Source: Dicyema japonicum (Eukaryota > Dicyemida > Rhombozoa > Dicyemidae). From it: DNA of 49,618 nucleotides. This document shows, one piece after another, positions 33,590-45,055 of the stretch (position 1 is its first letter; each line of letters opens with the position of its first letter). The stretch covers positions 806,705 through 856,322 of the forward strand of contig RDEW01000016.1 in the NCBI GenBank assembly GCA_011109175.1. Reading direction: 5' to 3'. The notes beneath the pieces are model-generated. The model was given only the letters and a program-made list of their open reading frames with translations, was not told the DNA's origin and did no database searches. Both the position numbers and the translations under genes were made by a program.

Positions 33590-35882
33590 CGTACTACATG
33601 CTCTACATGCGGTTATGCTAATGCACGCAAATATGGACTTTTCTGCTCGTCTGCGGTGACTTTTTCCACCTTGGGTGCATAAAGATGTCTCAGCGGGCTG
33701 CGTGCTCGCTCTGCCTGTGGAACTGCAGTGTCTGCATGGGAACTGGTCGGAAAACCCAGAGGATCATTCCAAACGAGCACATCGAACCAAATGAGCCTCT
33801 AGACTTCAATGATATGGACAACCTCTTGCTCTTCTTGTCGGATCTAAGGAAACAAGGAAGATCCCAATCAGGATCCTAAGACCCGTCCGGATCCCCGCGG
33901 CTACATGGATGGACTCTGCAATTGACGATGCTCTCACGTCCGAAGACCTGGAGGCCTGGCTAAAACTCCTCAGTTTTGCTCCGATGGCCCTTGGAATTCC
34001 ACTTATCGACTCAAAGGGAGATCAACGGAATACAGAGGAAAGCATGACACTTGGAAACTCCCTTTCCTCAAAAATGAAGAAGAACATTCAAGTTTTCTAT
34101 TTGCATTCTCTCACCAAGACGGAAGTCAAGAAATCAAGACATTCTGATTCCAATCCTCCGGTTTATTTGAATGGCCCGGAGAAACTTGAGAAAGAGTAAA
34201 CCGCAAACTATTGAAGGCGACGTCCGAGCGGCGTTGCCCGTCGTCGCCAGTGACGAAACTGTTATGGCTGCGACACCTGAGGTGCTGGAACTAATCAGAC
34301 AAAACATCCATGTGCTCCGGCAGATTACGCCCATTCGTGCTTCGGAAATTTGTCAAGGATGACCGTCACCGAAGGCGAAGTGCGGCTTTTCGTCGTTTGT
34401 GGCGAGTAGCAGTGGAGGTATCGATGGCTTGCGGCCGGGTCACATCAAGGATCTTACAACTGAGGCTACTGCAGAAGCTGGTTGCAACCTTGTCAAATCA
34501 ATTACAAAACTGGTTTATGCGTATTTTGAACGGAGATATTCTTTCCCACGCAAGGGAGCTTTTCAGTGCACATCTACTGGCCTTAAAAAACCGAAGGTGG
34601 TGTCCGCCCCATCGCGGTCGGCAACTATTTCAGAAGACTGACAGCGAAAGTCGTACACAGTATTGTCTGTTTGAGAATTTCTGAAGAATTTTCCCCCTTT
34701 AACTGCGGGTGTAAGGAACGGATGCGAGACGGCAGTGTATGCTGCGAGGTGTTTTTTTGGACAGAAAGACGTACAAAACCCACACATTGGGGTCAAGTTG
34801 GACATCTGCAATGCTTTCAATTCACTGAGGAGGGATCAAATTTTCGAAACTACAAGCAAACGAGCCCCGGAACTTATTCCATTTGTCTTCCTCGCTTACG
34901 GAACCAATTCTTCACTGGTTTTCGGGGAAAAGATTATCTGTTCGGAGACCGGAGTTCAACAAGGGGACCCACTTGGTCCACTACTCTTCGCTTCTGGCCA
35001 TCGATGAAATTGTCAGCTCTATAAACACACAACTAAACCTCTGGTATCTATCCGGACTTTCTTGGGAAAGAGTCTTCGACGAACCTCGTCGCAAATGGTG
35101 TGAAACTGGTTTGGATGTGCCGAACGAGGCGACGTGACTGGGGTGATATCTACTTCAAGAATATCTTCGACGTGCTAAAGTCTGAAGCCCAACCAGCATC
35201 GTCTTGCATGCCTCGTGTTTGCCGCCAACCATGGGAGCGGAGCGTGGCTGGATGCACTCCCGTGTTCCTCCCTGGGGACCCTTTTGGACGATGACTGTAT
35301 TCGGATTGGGATCGCACAACGCCTGGGAGTTGATGTTTGCGTCGAACACCAATGTCGTTGAGGAGGAATCGTCGATGCCAAAGGGCTGCACCCGCTTTCG
35401 TGCAAAAGCCATGCTGCTATGAACAACATTGTGATGCGAGCTCTTGAAGCGGCAGGCTTCCCGGCAGTACTGGAGCCTGTGGGATTGGACCGCGGAGATG
35501 GGAAAAGACCGAATGGGTTGACTATCATTCCGTTCACTGAAGGAAAATCGCTCGTATGGGACTTCACTGTTGTGGATTCTTTCTCGAATTCGATGAATCA
35601 GCTCGGCGTAGTCTGCTGGGTCGGCAGCCAATCTGGCCAAGAAAATCAAGATTAAAAAATATGGCGAAATTGGAGACCGCGATTGTTTTGTACCGGTAGC
35701 AATCAAGACGTCTGGTGCGGCCGGAAGTATTACAGCCTCATTCCTAAAGGAAATCGGGAGGAAATTGGCCCACCGCAAAAAAGACGTGCGGGAAGCGGTC
35801 TGGCTGAGGCAAAGAATTGGTATCGCAGTTGTCCGCAGAAACACTTACTCCGTGATATCAGCAGCCGCTCTCCCCTATAGTT
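33590..35882 (+). mobile_element. Near full-length RLE LINE with N-terminal PHD-like zinc finger
   Basis: Starts near ATG 33583. The first 50 codons carry CSTC, FCSS(C), FFHLGC and CSLC spacing, the CxxC-CxxC-HxxC-CxxC pattern of a PHD finger; one base is missing inside the second pair. A linker follows (WMDSAIDDALTSEDLEAWLK), then GGIDGLRPGHIKDL, VKLDICNAFNSLRRDQIF (RT motif A) and GVQQGDPLGPLLFA (motif B). The motif C region is deleted. It continues with LEPVGLDRGDGKRPNGLT, LVWDFTVVDS (nuclease, PD changed to PN) and a tail ending near 35880. It has many shifts and is dead. Confidence 0.82.
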
Positions 35883-35984
35883 AATAAATAATATTTTATT
35901 GTTAATAAATTTTTCACTTAAAAAAATATAAGAAACTCTTGACAGAATAAATTTATTCATACTCAAATCAAACATAAAAAAATG

Positions 35985-36345
35985 TTAAAAGTTAGGTAGC
36001 TTGAATGGCCATGCTGTTTTCTCTAACGATAGCTATCAAGAGACGCTCTCGAAGTCATTTAGTTCAGATGGATCCTTGGTGACCCATCGAGGCGATCTGA
36101 CGGACTAGATCGTCAGCTTGTGGGCCAATGATTCCTGACGTCTTAAAGATCAATGGGATAAACAAGTGATCCTCAGTAATGCGTCGGTACTTCTTTCTCT
36201 TCTGATACTCGGCTTGCTTAAAAGCATGACTTGGGTCTGAGATTAAAGCGGGCAAATTTTTCTGAGAATATGTATCAACACACGTAGCGTCCCAAACCAG
36301 GTTCCGATCATTAGCAAAACGGAATGTTGGCAGTCTAACAGAAGT
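35985..36345 (-). mobile_element. C-terminal fragment of an RLE LINE, another subfamily
   Basis: The minus strand reads NLVWDATCVDTYSQKNLPAL, AFKQAEYQKRKKYRRIT, FIPLIFKTSGIIGPQADDLV and finally VRENSMAIQA. This is the nuclease end and tail of the RLE family. Its sequence differs clearly from the adjoining plus-strand copies. The fragment lies tail-to-tail with the copy ending at 35882. Confidence 0.75.
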
Positions 36346-36649
36346 ATATTATCTGCATAAATTATCTTTTTTGTATTTTTTATTTTCCACCTGTGAAATG
36401 TCACTCATCACACAATTACTGGACCCATCTAAGACAGGTAGATCAAATAACGTCACTCTAATTTAAAATGAAAAAGGAGGAACAGACGAAACAAATAGAA
36501 ATCTTCAATCAAGTAGCCACATGGCACCAAAATAACGTTGGCACCACGTGGTCTTTCATTCGTAAAAACAATACATATAAAATTCCTTAGTAACGAAAAA
36601 TAATTTCCAGTCCCTTCACAATTTTTTTCAATAATTTTTGAAATCAACG

Positions 36650-37700
36650 TCCGGTTCGAAGATTACTCATGGAAGCAAGCCACGCTCCCAGTGAGACTTG
36701 GAGGACTTGGAATCCGCAACCCTGTGGACCTTTTTCTCCCTTCATATCTATTATCGCTAATGGTTTGTAACACTCATGTCAAGAGGAATTCTACAATCTC
36801 TACCTGAATTCTCTATTGACAAGGACGCCGGCCATGCTCGTGAGGCCTGGAGCCTCACTTATCAGCTTTCCCTGCCTTCCTCGTTCTCTCAGTGGGGTCT
36901 GGACGATGTTATATGCTGGAATTTTTTCAAAGATTTGCTAGTGTCATCTAGCCAACATAGCCGTGCCTGTTTGTTGTCGGGAGCGTCTTCCGAAAGCGGT
37001 GCCTGGCTCAACGCCATTCCCAATGGAGTTCTGGGTACTTTCCTGAATGATGAATGCGTCCGTATTGGGATCTTATTGCGACTGGGACTAAAAGTCTGTG
37101 TTCTACATCCGTGCCGATGCGGAGACCAGATCGACTGTTTTGGCCTACACCCTCTCTCCTGCAGGAAGAGTGCAGATTTCTCAGACACATGGCCTTGAAC
37201 GAAGTCATTAGGCGTGCTTTGGACGCCGCCAGACATTCCTCCATGTTCGAACCAGTCGGTTTTTGCAGGCGGGACGGGAAACGACCAGAAGGGCTGAGAA
37301 CCTCTTGTCTGCACCGACACATGCAATCTTCCCTTTTGAAGCTGAGAACCTCTTGTCTGCACCGACACGTTTGCCTCTTGCAACCTCTCCAGAGTGCCTC
37401 TGGAGCCTATTCTGCCGCTGAGAAAGCCGAGATGATGACACGGGAAAAATACGCGGTCCTACCAAGGATTTTTTGTTTGTTGCACTCGCCGTTGAGACGT
37501 CTGGCTCCCTCGCGCCTGCGACGCTGAAATTCTTGAGTCGTTTATGGAATCGGATCGCTACACGAACAGGAGACCCTCGTGAGCGCTGCTGGTTATTTGA
37601 ACGAATCTCGCTCGCCATCTTGAGAGGGAATAGCACGCAGTCAGGGCAGCCGCTATATAACTGTTTACTCTTTTTTCTTTCCTTAATAAAGCTGAGAATT
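36650..37700 (+). mobile_element. RLE LINE 3' half, decayed, with a 48-bp tandem duplication
   Basis: Begins in the RT thumb (SWKQATLPVRLGGLGIRNPVD). It proceeds through SGAWLNAIPN-like sequence, [19 protein letters not shown] and HPLSCRKSA (zinc knuckle), and [16 protein letters not shown]. The nuclease core is replaced by a tandem block (gctgagaacctcttgtctgc at about 37297 and 37340). The tail is [18 protein letters not shown] and RERCWLFERISLAILRGNS at 37490-37640. Confidence 0.78.
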
Positions 37701-37778
37701 TTGGAAATTTAAAAAATAGGGCTAATCGGCCTATAATCTCTTAGATATATATTATCTCCTCCATGGAAATATTCTATA

Positions 37779-38012
37779 CTAAGGCCCCTCCGGAGAAAGG
37801 AGTTTGGAACATTTTCTCTTCAAACTCTTTTCTTCAATAAGCTTTGATACTTCCATCAATAATTTCTTTATCGACTTGATCTTTTCTTTAAGACAATAAG
37901 AATCTTGTGCATCCCAACATCGTCTTAGTTTACCTTCTAAATTCCTCTTTTCACAAAGCACACGACATTGCTCCGCAATTGTTTTTATGCGGAGAAAGAA
38001 ACCTCCTCCCAT
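37779..38012 (-). CDS. Small cysteine-containing protein, unknown
   Basis: Uninterrupted frame of 77 codons from ATG to TAG, lying between LINE debris and the hAT fragment. It contains CRVLCEKRNLEGKLRRCWDAQDS and then YC, followed by a Lys-rich helix (KEKIKSIKKLLMEVSKLIEEK). The CW-x-A-x-D-x-Y segment vaguely recalls COA6-type mitochondrial proteins, but the second CX9C pair is missing. It may be real or chance. Confidence 0.3.
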   Translation of the reverse strand: MGGGFFLRIKTIAEQCRVLCEKRNLEGKLRRCWDAQDSYCLKEKIKSIKKLLMEVSKLIEEKSLKRKCSKLLSPEGP

Positions 38013-38299
38013 AATTATAAAGGTAATTTAATTATACATTCTTATTTTTTCATCCAAATTATCGATATCTACATGAAAATTTTCGATTCTTGAATATTCT
38101 TCAATTTCATATTAATTTAAAAATTAAATGAGTCAAATCAATTCAATAATGCCCAAGTTGACCGTACTCTTCCAACAGCAGATCACCTTTGTATGTGGAA
38201 CCGACAATTCCTTAAGAAGTTAGCAAATCCAGTGCACTTTGCAGTGACCTAATTGAAACAAAAAAATAAAACATAATATTTCTACGGCCATAGATAACA

Positions 38300-38600
38300 C
38301 AGACGAGATGAAAAGTGAATATTGGATCCAATGTTTGGTCTTTGCAGTTGATATTATCGCACATATGAACAACCTTAAGTGTTTTATTTCGAAAATAAAA
38401 TTATGGAAGTCTCAGCTATTAAATGAAGATTTAGTTCATTTTCCTACGTGTAAAGAAGTGAGGAGTACTGTTGGTGCACATACTGTAATGAATTTTTCCA
38501 AGTATGAAGGACAACTGGATTTGTTGTTGAAGGAATTTCATAAAAGATTTAATAATTTTTTGTCTTTTGAACAAAATTTTCATTATTCACAGCACTATCT
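38300..38600 (+). mobile_element. hAT-like transposase fragment
   Basis: The plus frame contains FAVDIIAHMNNLK, then KIKLWKSQLLNEDLVHFPTC and LLLKEFHKRFNNF. This follows the middle of GTF2IRD2/ZBED-type hAT transposases (VDIT-HLN, KLxLWxxQ, HFP). About 20 residues between the first two blocks are lost. No termini are recognised. It lies about 100 bp upstream of the SLK-like start codon. Confidence 0.6.
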
Positions 38601-38703
38601 AAATAATTATTTTTTATTCAACATTAAAATATTTAAAAAAAAAATTGAATTACTTTTTGGTTGGCCAATTTATTACTTTTACAAATCAGCGTAGAGTTAT
38701 TTT

Positions 38704-41567
38704 ATGTCGCAAATTACATTAATATTTTCGTTTTTACTTATACGTTACTAGTAGTTTTCTGTATTCACTGAATGGGTCAATCGGAGTCAAAAATAATTCA
38801 CAGAATTTGAAAAAACTAGAGGACTCAGCATATCAACACGGTGATTGGCTTAATATCATGGAAATTGGCGAATATGGTTATATTTATAAGGTTTTCTGAA
38901 TTTTAAATTTAGGCAAGAAACAATAAAAACGACGAATTGGCGTTTTTAAAGGTAATCAAAGTTGAGAAGGAAATTGATGTCCATATAAATGAACTCTCAT
39001 TTATCTCCGAACTGCAGCATGAAAATATTATTAAATGTATCACAGCATATTTTTATCAACCTAATAATTCCATTTATGTATGCTTTTATTAATGAGTCAA
39101 TTCAGATCTATTTGGAATATTGTCTGCATGGCTCATTCGACAACATTATTGAAGAATTGGAGAAGTCTCAGGATTCGCTTTCAGAACCTCAAATAAAAGT
39201 CATTTTGAAATCTATTTTATCTGCCATTGCTTATTTGCATGATAAAAAAATTATCCACCGTGACATTAAAGCCCGTAATATTCTTTGTGACGAATTTGGG
39301 ACCATTAAATTATGTTTCTTTTAATTATTTGAGAATCAGCTGATTTTGGCGTTGCAGTTAAAATGAATGGGAATCAAGGACGGAATACGGTTGTTGGAAC
39401 TCCTTACTGGATGGCCCCCGAAATATTTTCCTGTTATGTTGATAAGGAGTTTCGTTATGATCAAACTGTCGATATTTGGTCAATCGGTATGTAAAAATGG
39501 ATTAACATTTGAGTCATTTTGGTGCTTCAGTTAGTCAATATTTTTATTCCATTGAATTGAATTGCCTATTCTATGCATTTCTGACTGTACTCGCGTTTTT
39601 ACTTTATTTTACATTTTTATTCATTAATTTTCAGGAATTACCGCCATTGAATTGGCCAAAGGAAAACCACCACACGATGAAGTTAGTCCAATCAGAGTCG
39701 GTGTGACCATTGTTAAATCCGATCCTCCCCAATTGGAAAGTAATTCCAGGTGGTCTTCATCATTTATAACATTCATTTCTTCTTTAGTTCGGAAAGATCC
39801 TGGTGAACGTCCTTGGGCCCATCAACTTCTTAACGTTTTTTGTCGATATCTATTGTAGTCTGAATTTATAACTCGGAATTATGACGAAAATGCCATTAAA
39901 TCTCTAATTTATCTCGTCTCTGGTGAATCGAAAGTTGATACTATCGTGAATTATGAGAATCTACCTGTTTCCAGTGGATATAATTCCACTATGACGGATT
40001 TTTCCTTCAGATCTATCATTTTTGACCCGGAAAAATCAATTGCTTCTTTTCCTGCCGAATTCTCAGATATGATTTCCAAAGAAGATGCTAAATTGGAACC
40101 CAGGCTGGAGCAAACAGAAACTCCTATATATCGACGAACTTATGTTGACGTTGACGGTAAAGTTGTGATCAAAGAAACCACCAATAAGGTCAACGTTGAA
40201 AAAATTTTGTCCGATTCAACCGAGAATTTACCGAAAAACTTGAGAAATAAAAATCTACAGAAATCCTGTAAATCGCTAAAGATAGACATGAAAAAAGATA
40301 GCGCGATTAAACAAAACATCGAAAAAGCATATGATTCTTTCGCTTCTATTGGTATTACTACCGTGAATGATTTCCTCAATAAACTTATCTCTGATTTGAA
40401 AAAATTAGCCAAAAAACGGGTCCAGAAAATCAAAGAAGTCCTGACAGAGGCTTGTGCCGACTATAAGTTGTTTAAAAAACAATTGAAAACGGAAAAAGTT
40501 TTTTTTATTTCAGAATTTCAGAAAAATAACATTTCATTTTACAAGAAATCGATAAAGTCTGAATTTAAGCGACAATCAAAGTACAGCGATCCCTTGTCTA
40601 CTTCTTCTAAAAAGAAAAGCATTATCATTAAAGTCTGAATTTATGATTTTTTAAGAATATGGAATTTTTGAATAAAATTAATGATCAAAATGAACGACAA
40701 AAAGCCGAATTTCAACATAATCGGATTATTCTCATGTTAGAGATTGAACGAAATATATATGAGGAAAAAATTGAACTAGTTTCAGGTGATTTTATTTTGT
40801 AATTTAGCTACTATTAAAAATGTGATTGAATACAAGAGAAAACATCAAATTGAATATAAAAAAATGCTCCTAGATGGCCTTGAAAAAATATACGAATTTA
40901 AATTTTCAGAACATGAACAAAGATTCAAAATAGTTGATAATTTGTTAATTTTTAGAATCATGAGATTTTGGTTGAGGAGAAAAGTCAAACTTTGGCAAAA
41001 ATTGAAGCGGAATGTGAGCGAATGAGAGTAGTTGAAAAACGACTTAAAAAGAAATTTAGGAGCAAAGAATATGGTTTAATTTTCTTTTTTATCAAAGAAT
41101 TACACGTTCAGTTGGTTTCCGAATATAATAAACTTAAAAGAGATTATGATCGTAAACAGGAAAACTTTTGTCTTTATTTTACCAAGCAGTTTCAAAAACT
41201 CGAAGATGAAAAGGTTTGAGATAAAATTATTACAAAAAATAATATTTTAATTGATATAGAGAATGCATATTGCGACTATTTCACAAAGCATGGAAAATGA
41301 TATAGAAAATATAAACCAGGATTGTGCTGATAAGTTAGAAAAATTGTCAGATCCTGATATCTATTCAGTATGTTTAGTATTTACTTGTAGACTCTAAATG
41401 AATTTTTTGAAGAAGAAAAGAAGAAATTGGATGATTTATATTTTGAGTTACTAGAGAATAATGAATTGGATTTGTTTAGCGTGGATGTTTCAAAGAAGGT
41501 GCTTGAATTTGACATTAGTCAACTATTTTCTGCCTCGAAGTATATGGATTGGTTCCTTAATCCTTAA
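38704..41567 (+). CDS. STE20-group kinase of the SLK/STK10 (LOK) type
   Basis: Ser/Thr kinase followed by a coiled-coil tail; in animals these act on ERM proteins and the cortex. There are 13 exons and 12 GT-AG introns (22, 22, 28, 26, 148, 24, 23, 22, 23, 24, 46 and 23 nt), with no frame break. Kinase residues present: Lys in LAFLKVIK, Glu in HINELSFI, HRDIKARN, SDFGVA, GTPYWMAPE and DIWSIGITAIELAKGKPPH. RYDQTVDIW and SRWSSSFITF resemble SLK/LOK. The glycine loop is reduced to GEYGYIYK, two residues short. Near residue 330, YRRTYVDVDGKVVIKETTNK matches the conserved TRKFVVDGVEVSVTTSK of SLK/LOK. The C-terminal 300 residues are coiled coil (PKK-type). Start choice rests on a 22-nt intron (38730-38751) and is less sure. 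Confidence 0.85.
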
Positions 41568-42024
41568 TGGTTATTTTTTCTTCGCAAAATTTATTTATTA
41601 TTTTTAAATAATCGCTTTAACACCAAAATTTTGTTTGCTTCTAGTTTTAACTGACTGTTATTTTATATCGAATTCCATCACGATTTTCATTACTGACAGG
41701 TCCGTATCTTTCGTTCGGAGCAATAAGTGACTTAAATGTCTAAAATGTCATGTATTCGAATAAAATCTACATTTCCTTTAAGATAGACTTCTGATATAAT
41801 TAAATAAACAGCATAGGCCTTGAATGCAGATTATAGGTGCAGCGAACATAGCCCATCCTAAACCTTCGGTGAAAGAAGGCATCTGAACTCCGTTATATGA
41901 TAGAGGAGTGTATGAAACGAATGAAAATATCATTACTCCCTTAATATTTATGCAATCAAATATACAAATAGAACAAGTGGAGAAGTAATTACCCATCCAA
42001 TTTGCCAATAATAATTCGGTTTCG

Positions 42025-42037
42025 ATCCAGTCATCAT
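42025..42037. repeat. Target-site duplication, left copy
   Basis: The 13-mer atccagtcatcat is identical to 45043-45055 and flanks the LINE. On the minus strand it belongs to the SLC6 coding sequence, and removing one copy plus the LINE joins the exon in frame across this point. Confidence 0.9.
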
Positions 42038-45000
42038 TATTATTATTAAGGCACTTTCACGAAAGCCATAATGATTATAGCCCCGCATGTGCGACACTCA
42101 AAGAAACAATATTTATAGTTAGTCTTTTCCATCTTCCTCTGTCGAATGCGAGTTATCTCAATTCGTCCAGATCGTCCCCCGCCTTTAGATTTTTTCTCAC
42201 ACGATTTAAGTATTTGTTTAAGGCAGTCGGAAGTGTTGATCTAGGTCGTCCGCGGAAGGGTTTTTTGCAACTGTCAAAGTAATCTTCCATCGCTTTGTTA
42301 GCGGGTGCGTCCGGGTTCATTCTTAATACATGCCCAAATAGCCTCCACCGGGCATCTACCACATTTTTGCTGATGTAAGAACACATACACTTGTCGTAGA
42401 TACCAGTGGTTGATATTCTACGTGGCCACTCCATTCCGAGTAAGCTTCTTAGTTGCCCTCTATGGAACGAATCCAGTTTCAATAGTTCGTTGAAGGAACT
42501 TCCCCATGTCCCAGCGTTGTAAAGTAGGATCGGTTTCACAGACGCGTTGTAAAGCCTGCATCTGATGTCAATTCCAAGTCCTTTGGTTCTTAGCCATCCT
42601 TTCTTCAGTTTAGCCATTGCCTCATTTGCCAGTGTTTTCCTCCTTAGTGCATCTTCAGCGTCTCCTAGAAGAGAGCCGAGCTAATTAGTATGTCTCCATC
42701 TTTCATGAGTAATATCGTCTTCTCTCTTAATTTCCGTAATTTCAGTTTTGTTAACATTTACGCTGAGAAACCATTTCTCAAGCTCCGCAGGTGCAGTTTT
42801 TAGTAGGTGTTGGAGTGCGGTCACGTCCCGTGATACAAAATCCACATCATCCGCATAAGATGTCTCTTCTATGTCTCCTATATAGCATTTACGGAGGTCG
42901 CGGAGTGCAGATTCAAGGTATATGGTGAATAGTAAAGGGGAGAGGGAATCACCCTGGGGTGTCCCAATCGTTGTTTTGAAACTGCAAGAAGTTGTTCCTT
43001 CTGTCTCACAGATAGTCTTGTATTCGCAAGTAGTAGTCTGATTATCCTAACCGACGATTCATCCAATATTTGCTCAAGCACATTCATCAGTTTCTGTCTG
43101 TTTATTGAGTCGAAAGCTCTGGAGAGATCTATTCCCAACACGGTCGTTGCGCTTTTGAATCTTTGGTGCGTTGCACAGCGCCATCTGTGGCTCCATACAA
43201 TGTCTGCCGTAGACCTCTCTTCTCGGAACCCACTTTGACTTGCTGGTAGGTATATCCGCCACACCCTTTATTCGGCTTAGTGCAATGTTTGCCAGAACCT
43301 TGCGTATTGAATTCAGAAGTATTATCGGGCGGAGATTTTCTACTGGTTTTTTTGATTTGTTCGGTTTTTGTATGGGTATTAATAATCCATTTCCAAGTCC
43401 TAGATCGGTATTAGTTTCAAAGACGTCATTTAGGGTTTTTGCAATTGTGTCGCTAAGTTTTTTTGGCCCATATTTTAGGAGCTCAAGGCTTATGTTGTCC
43501 GGCCCAGAACTCTTGCTGTCCTTCAGTTTATTTATCGCTAATTCCACCTACCTCTCTCTTCCACTGTGATTGGGATTTTTAGCGCCTTTGCTTCTCCCTG
43601 GAAAGGGAAAGTCCTTATTTTCTTTATTCAACAGTGTCGAAGTGTCGTGCAATCAATTCTGCTTTTCTTCCGGGTTACCCACGAATTTTCCATCTTTGTC
43701 TTTGATGTGAAGGGTGTTTTGTCCTTTCTTTGTCCGCAGCAGCCGCAAAGCCGCATAAATCCTTTAATTGTCCTTTAGGCATTCCACATCTATTTTATTT
43801 TCCATTTTAGTTCCTTTTGTTGGATATTAAGCTTTTTTATAACTCTCGTCTGACGTGTTTGCCGCTTTTAGCCGTAGCTCTCTGCAATGCTTTGCCATAT
43901 CTGGCACGTTCGAGTGGTGATCCAATTTTAGGGAGTGATGATTTCGGACTCTAAGGCATATATTGGCCGACTTGGAGATTACCTGCTTTGTTTGATCCCA
44001 CAGAGTTCGTACTGATGATTCCGATGCGGTTTTCTCCATAAGAGTCTCGATTTGTTCGTGATATTTAGATCTACAAGTGGGCTCTAACCACAATTTTTCT
44101 GTCTGAAAGTATATATTGGGTTTTTGTCTCGCCTTCTTCGCGTTTTCAATGTATTTTTTCCCAGTCAGGTGCTTTTTTACATACAGTTCTGCAATGACGA
44201 TCCTATGGTCGCAGTCAGTTGTTGTTCCCTGGTAAGAACGTGCATCATTTAGCAGGTGTTTATCAGACTTTCGGCAGATAATGTAGTCGATTTGATTATA
44301 TATATTCACGGTCTCCCCGACAGAGTTTTTTTTTTGTCCGTTCCACGTCGTCTTGTGGCAAGCTGAGTGCGTGAAGGCCGTGTTGCACAGGAAAAGGCTA
44401 TTTGCCTCGCAGTAGTTCACCAGAGAGGCTCCAGATGCATTTCTTCTTCCGCGCCCGTGTCTTCCAATAGAGGATTCTTCGGGCCCCATTCGGATTTCAG
44501 CTTTTGCATTCATATCTCTCGCAACAAAGACAAGGGACGAGGATGCATTATTAGAGTATGTGCTTGATAGTTCTGAGTAAAATTTCTCAGCTCACCGGGG
44601 TTCTTGATTATTCGTCCACAGTGTGGTGCATAGACATTTATGACAGTTAATAGACTCTTGGACGGGCATAGTTCATTTAGTTTGACTTGTAGGACACATA
44701 TTCGGTCGTTGACTCTCCAATAGCGATGTAATTTTTTGAGGTAATCCACGTGTAGGGCAAATTCCATGCCGTAGTGCTTGCATTCAGTTGGAAAAAGAAT
44801 CAGTCGGTAGTTGTTCCATGTCTCATCGCGTCCATTTTCGATTTTAGTTTCTTGTAGGCAGCCAATAGATATTTTGTATTTCTCGAGATCGTCACAAAGT
44901 ACTTTCCTTGTCCAATCTTTCGATATTCCACGTACGTTGAACGTCATTAGCCAGAGTTCTCGATTGTATAATGAGTGTTTTTCAGACATTTTTCTTAACC

Positions 45001-45042
45001 GTTGTACAGAGAAGAAACGAGGCACGTCACCACCTCACCAAA
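42038..45042 (-). mobile_element. RTE-like APE LINE, full-length (3.0 kb), inserted in the SLC6 exon
   Basis: Minus-strand element bounded by 13-bp target duplications. The ORF begins near 44990 (MSEKHSLYNRELWLMTFNVRG). Endonuclease motifs: FNVRG, GCLQETKI, VINVYAPH, RDMNAKA and CDHRIVIAEL. The RT includes SSGPDNISLELLKYG, NLRPIILLNSIRKV, LGIDLSRAFDSINRQKL (motif A) and SYADDVDFVSRD (motif C, YADD). The C-terminus is WRLFGHVLRMNPDAPANKAM and FRGRPRS. The 3' end carries an AAT-type microsatellite tail (inverse of 42034-42050). Single-ORF design, 3 kb size and tail fit the RTE clade; that placement is inference. Several one-base shifts interrupt the ORF. Confidence 0.88.
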
Positions 45043-45055
45043 ATCCAGTCATCAT
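45043..45055. repeat. Target-site duplication, right copy
   Basis: The second copy of atccagtcatcat, directly abutting the LINE 5' end. See 42025-42037. Confidence 0.9.

Noticed and set aside
38772..38810. A MGQSESK start that would give the SLK-like kinase an N-myristoylation signal
   Set aside because: That ATG is out of frame with the kinase exon, and no GT-AG intron of suitable length corrects it; the 38704 start with a 22-nt intron does.
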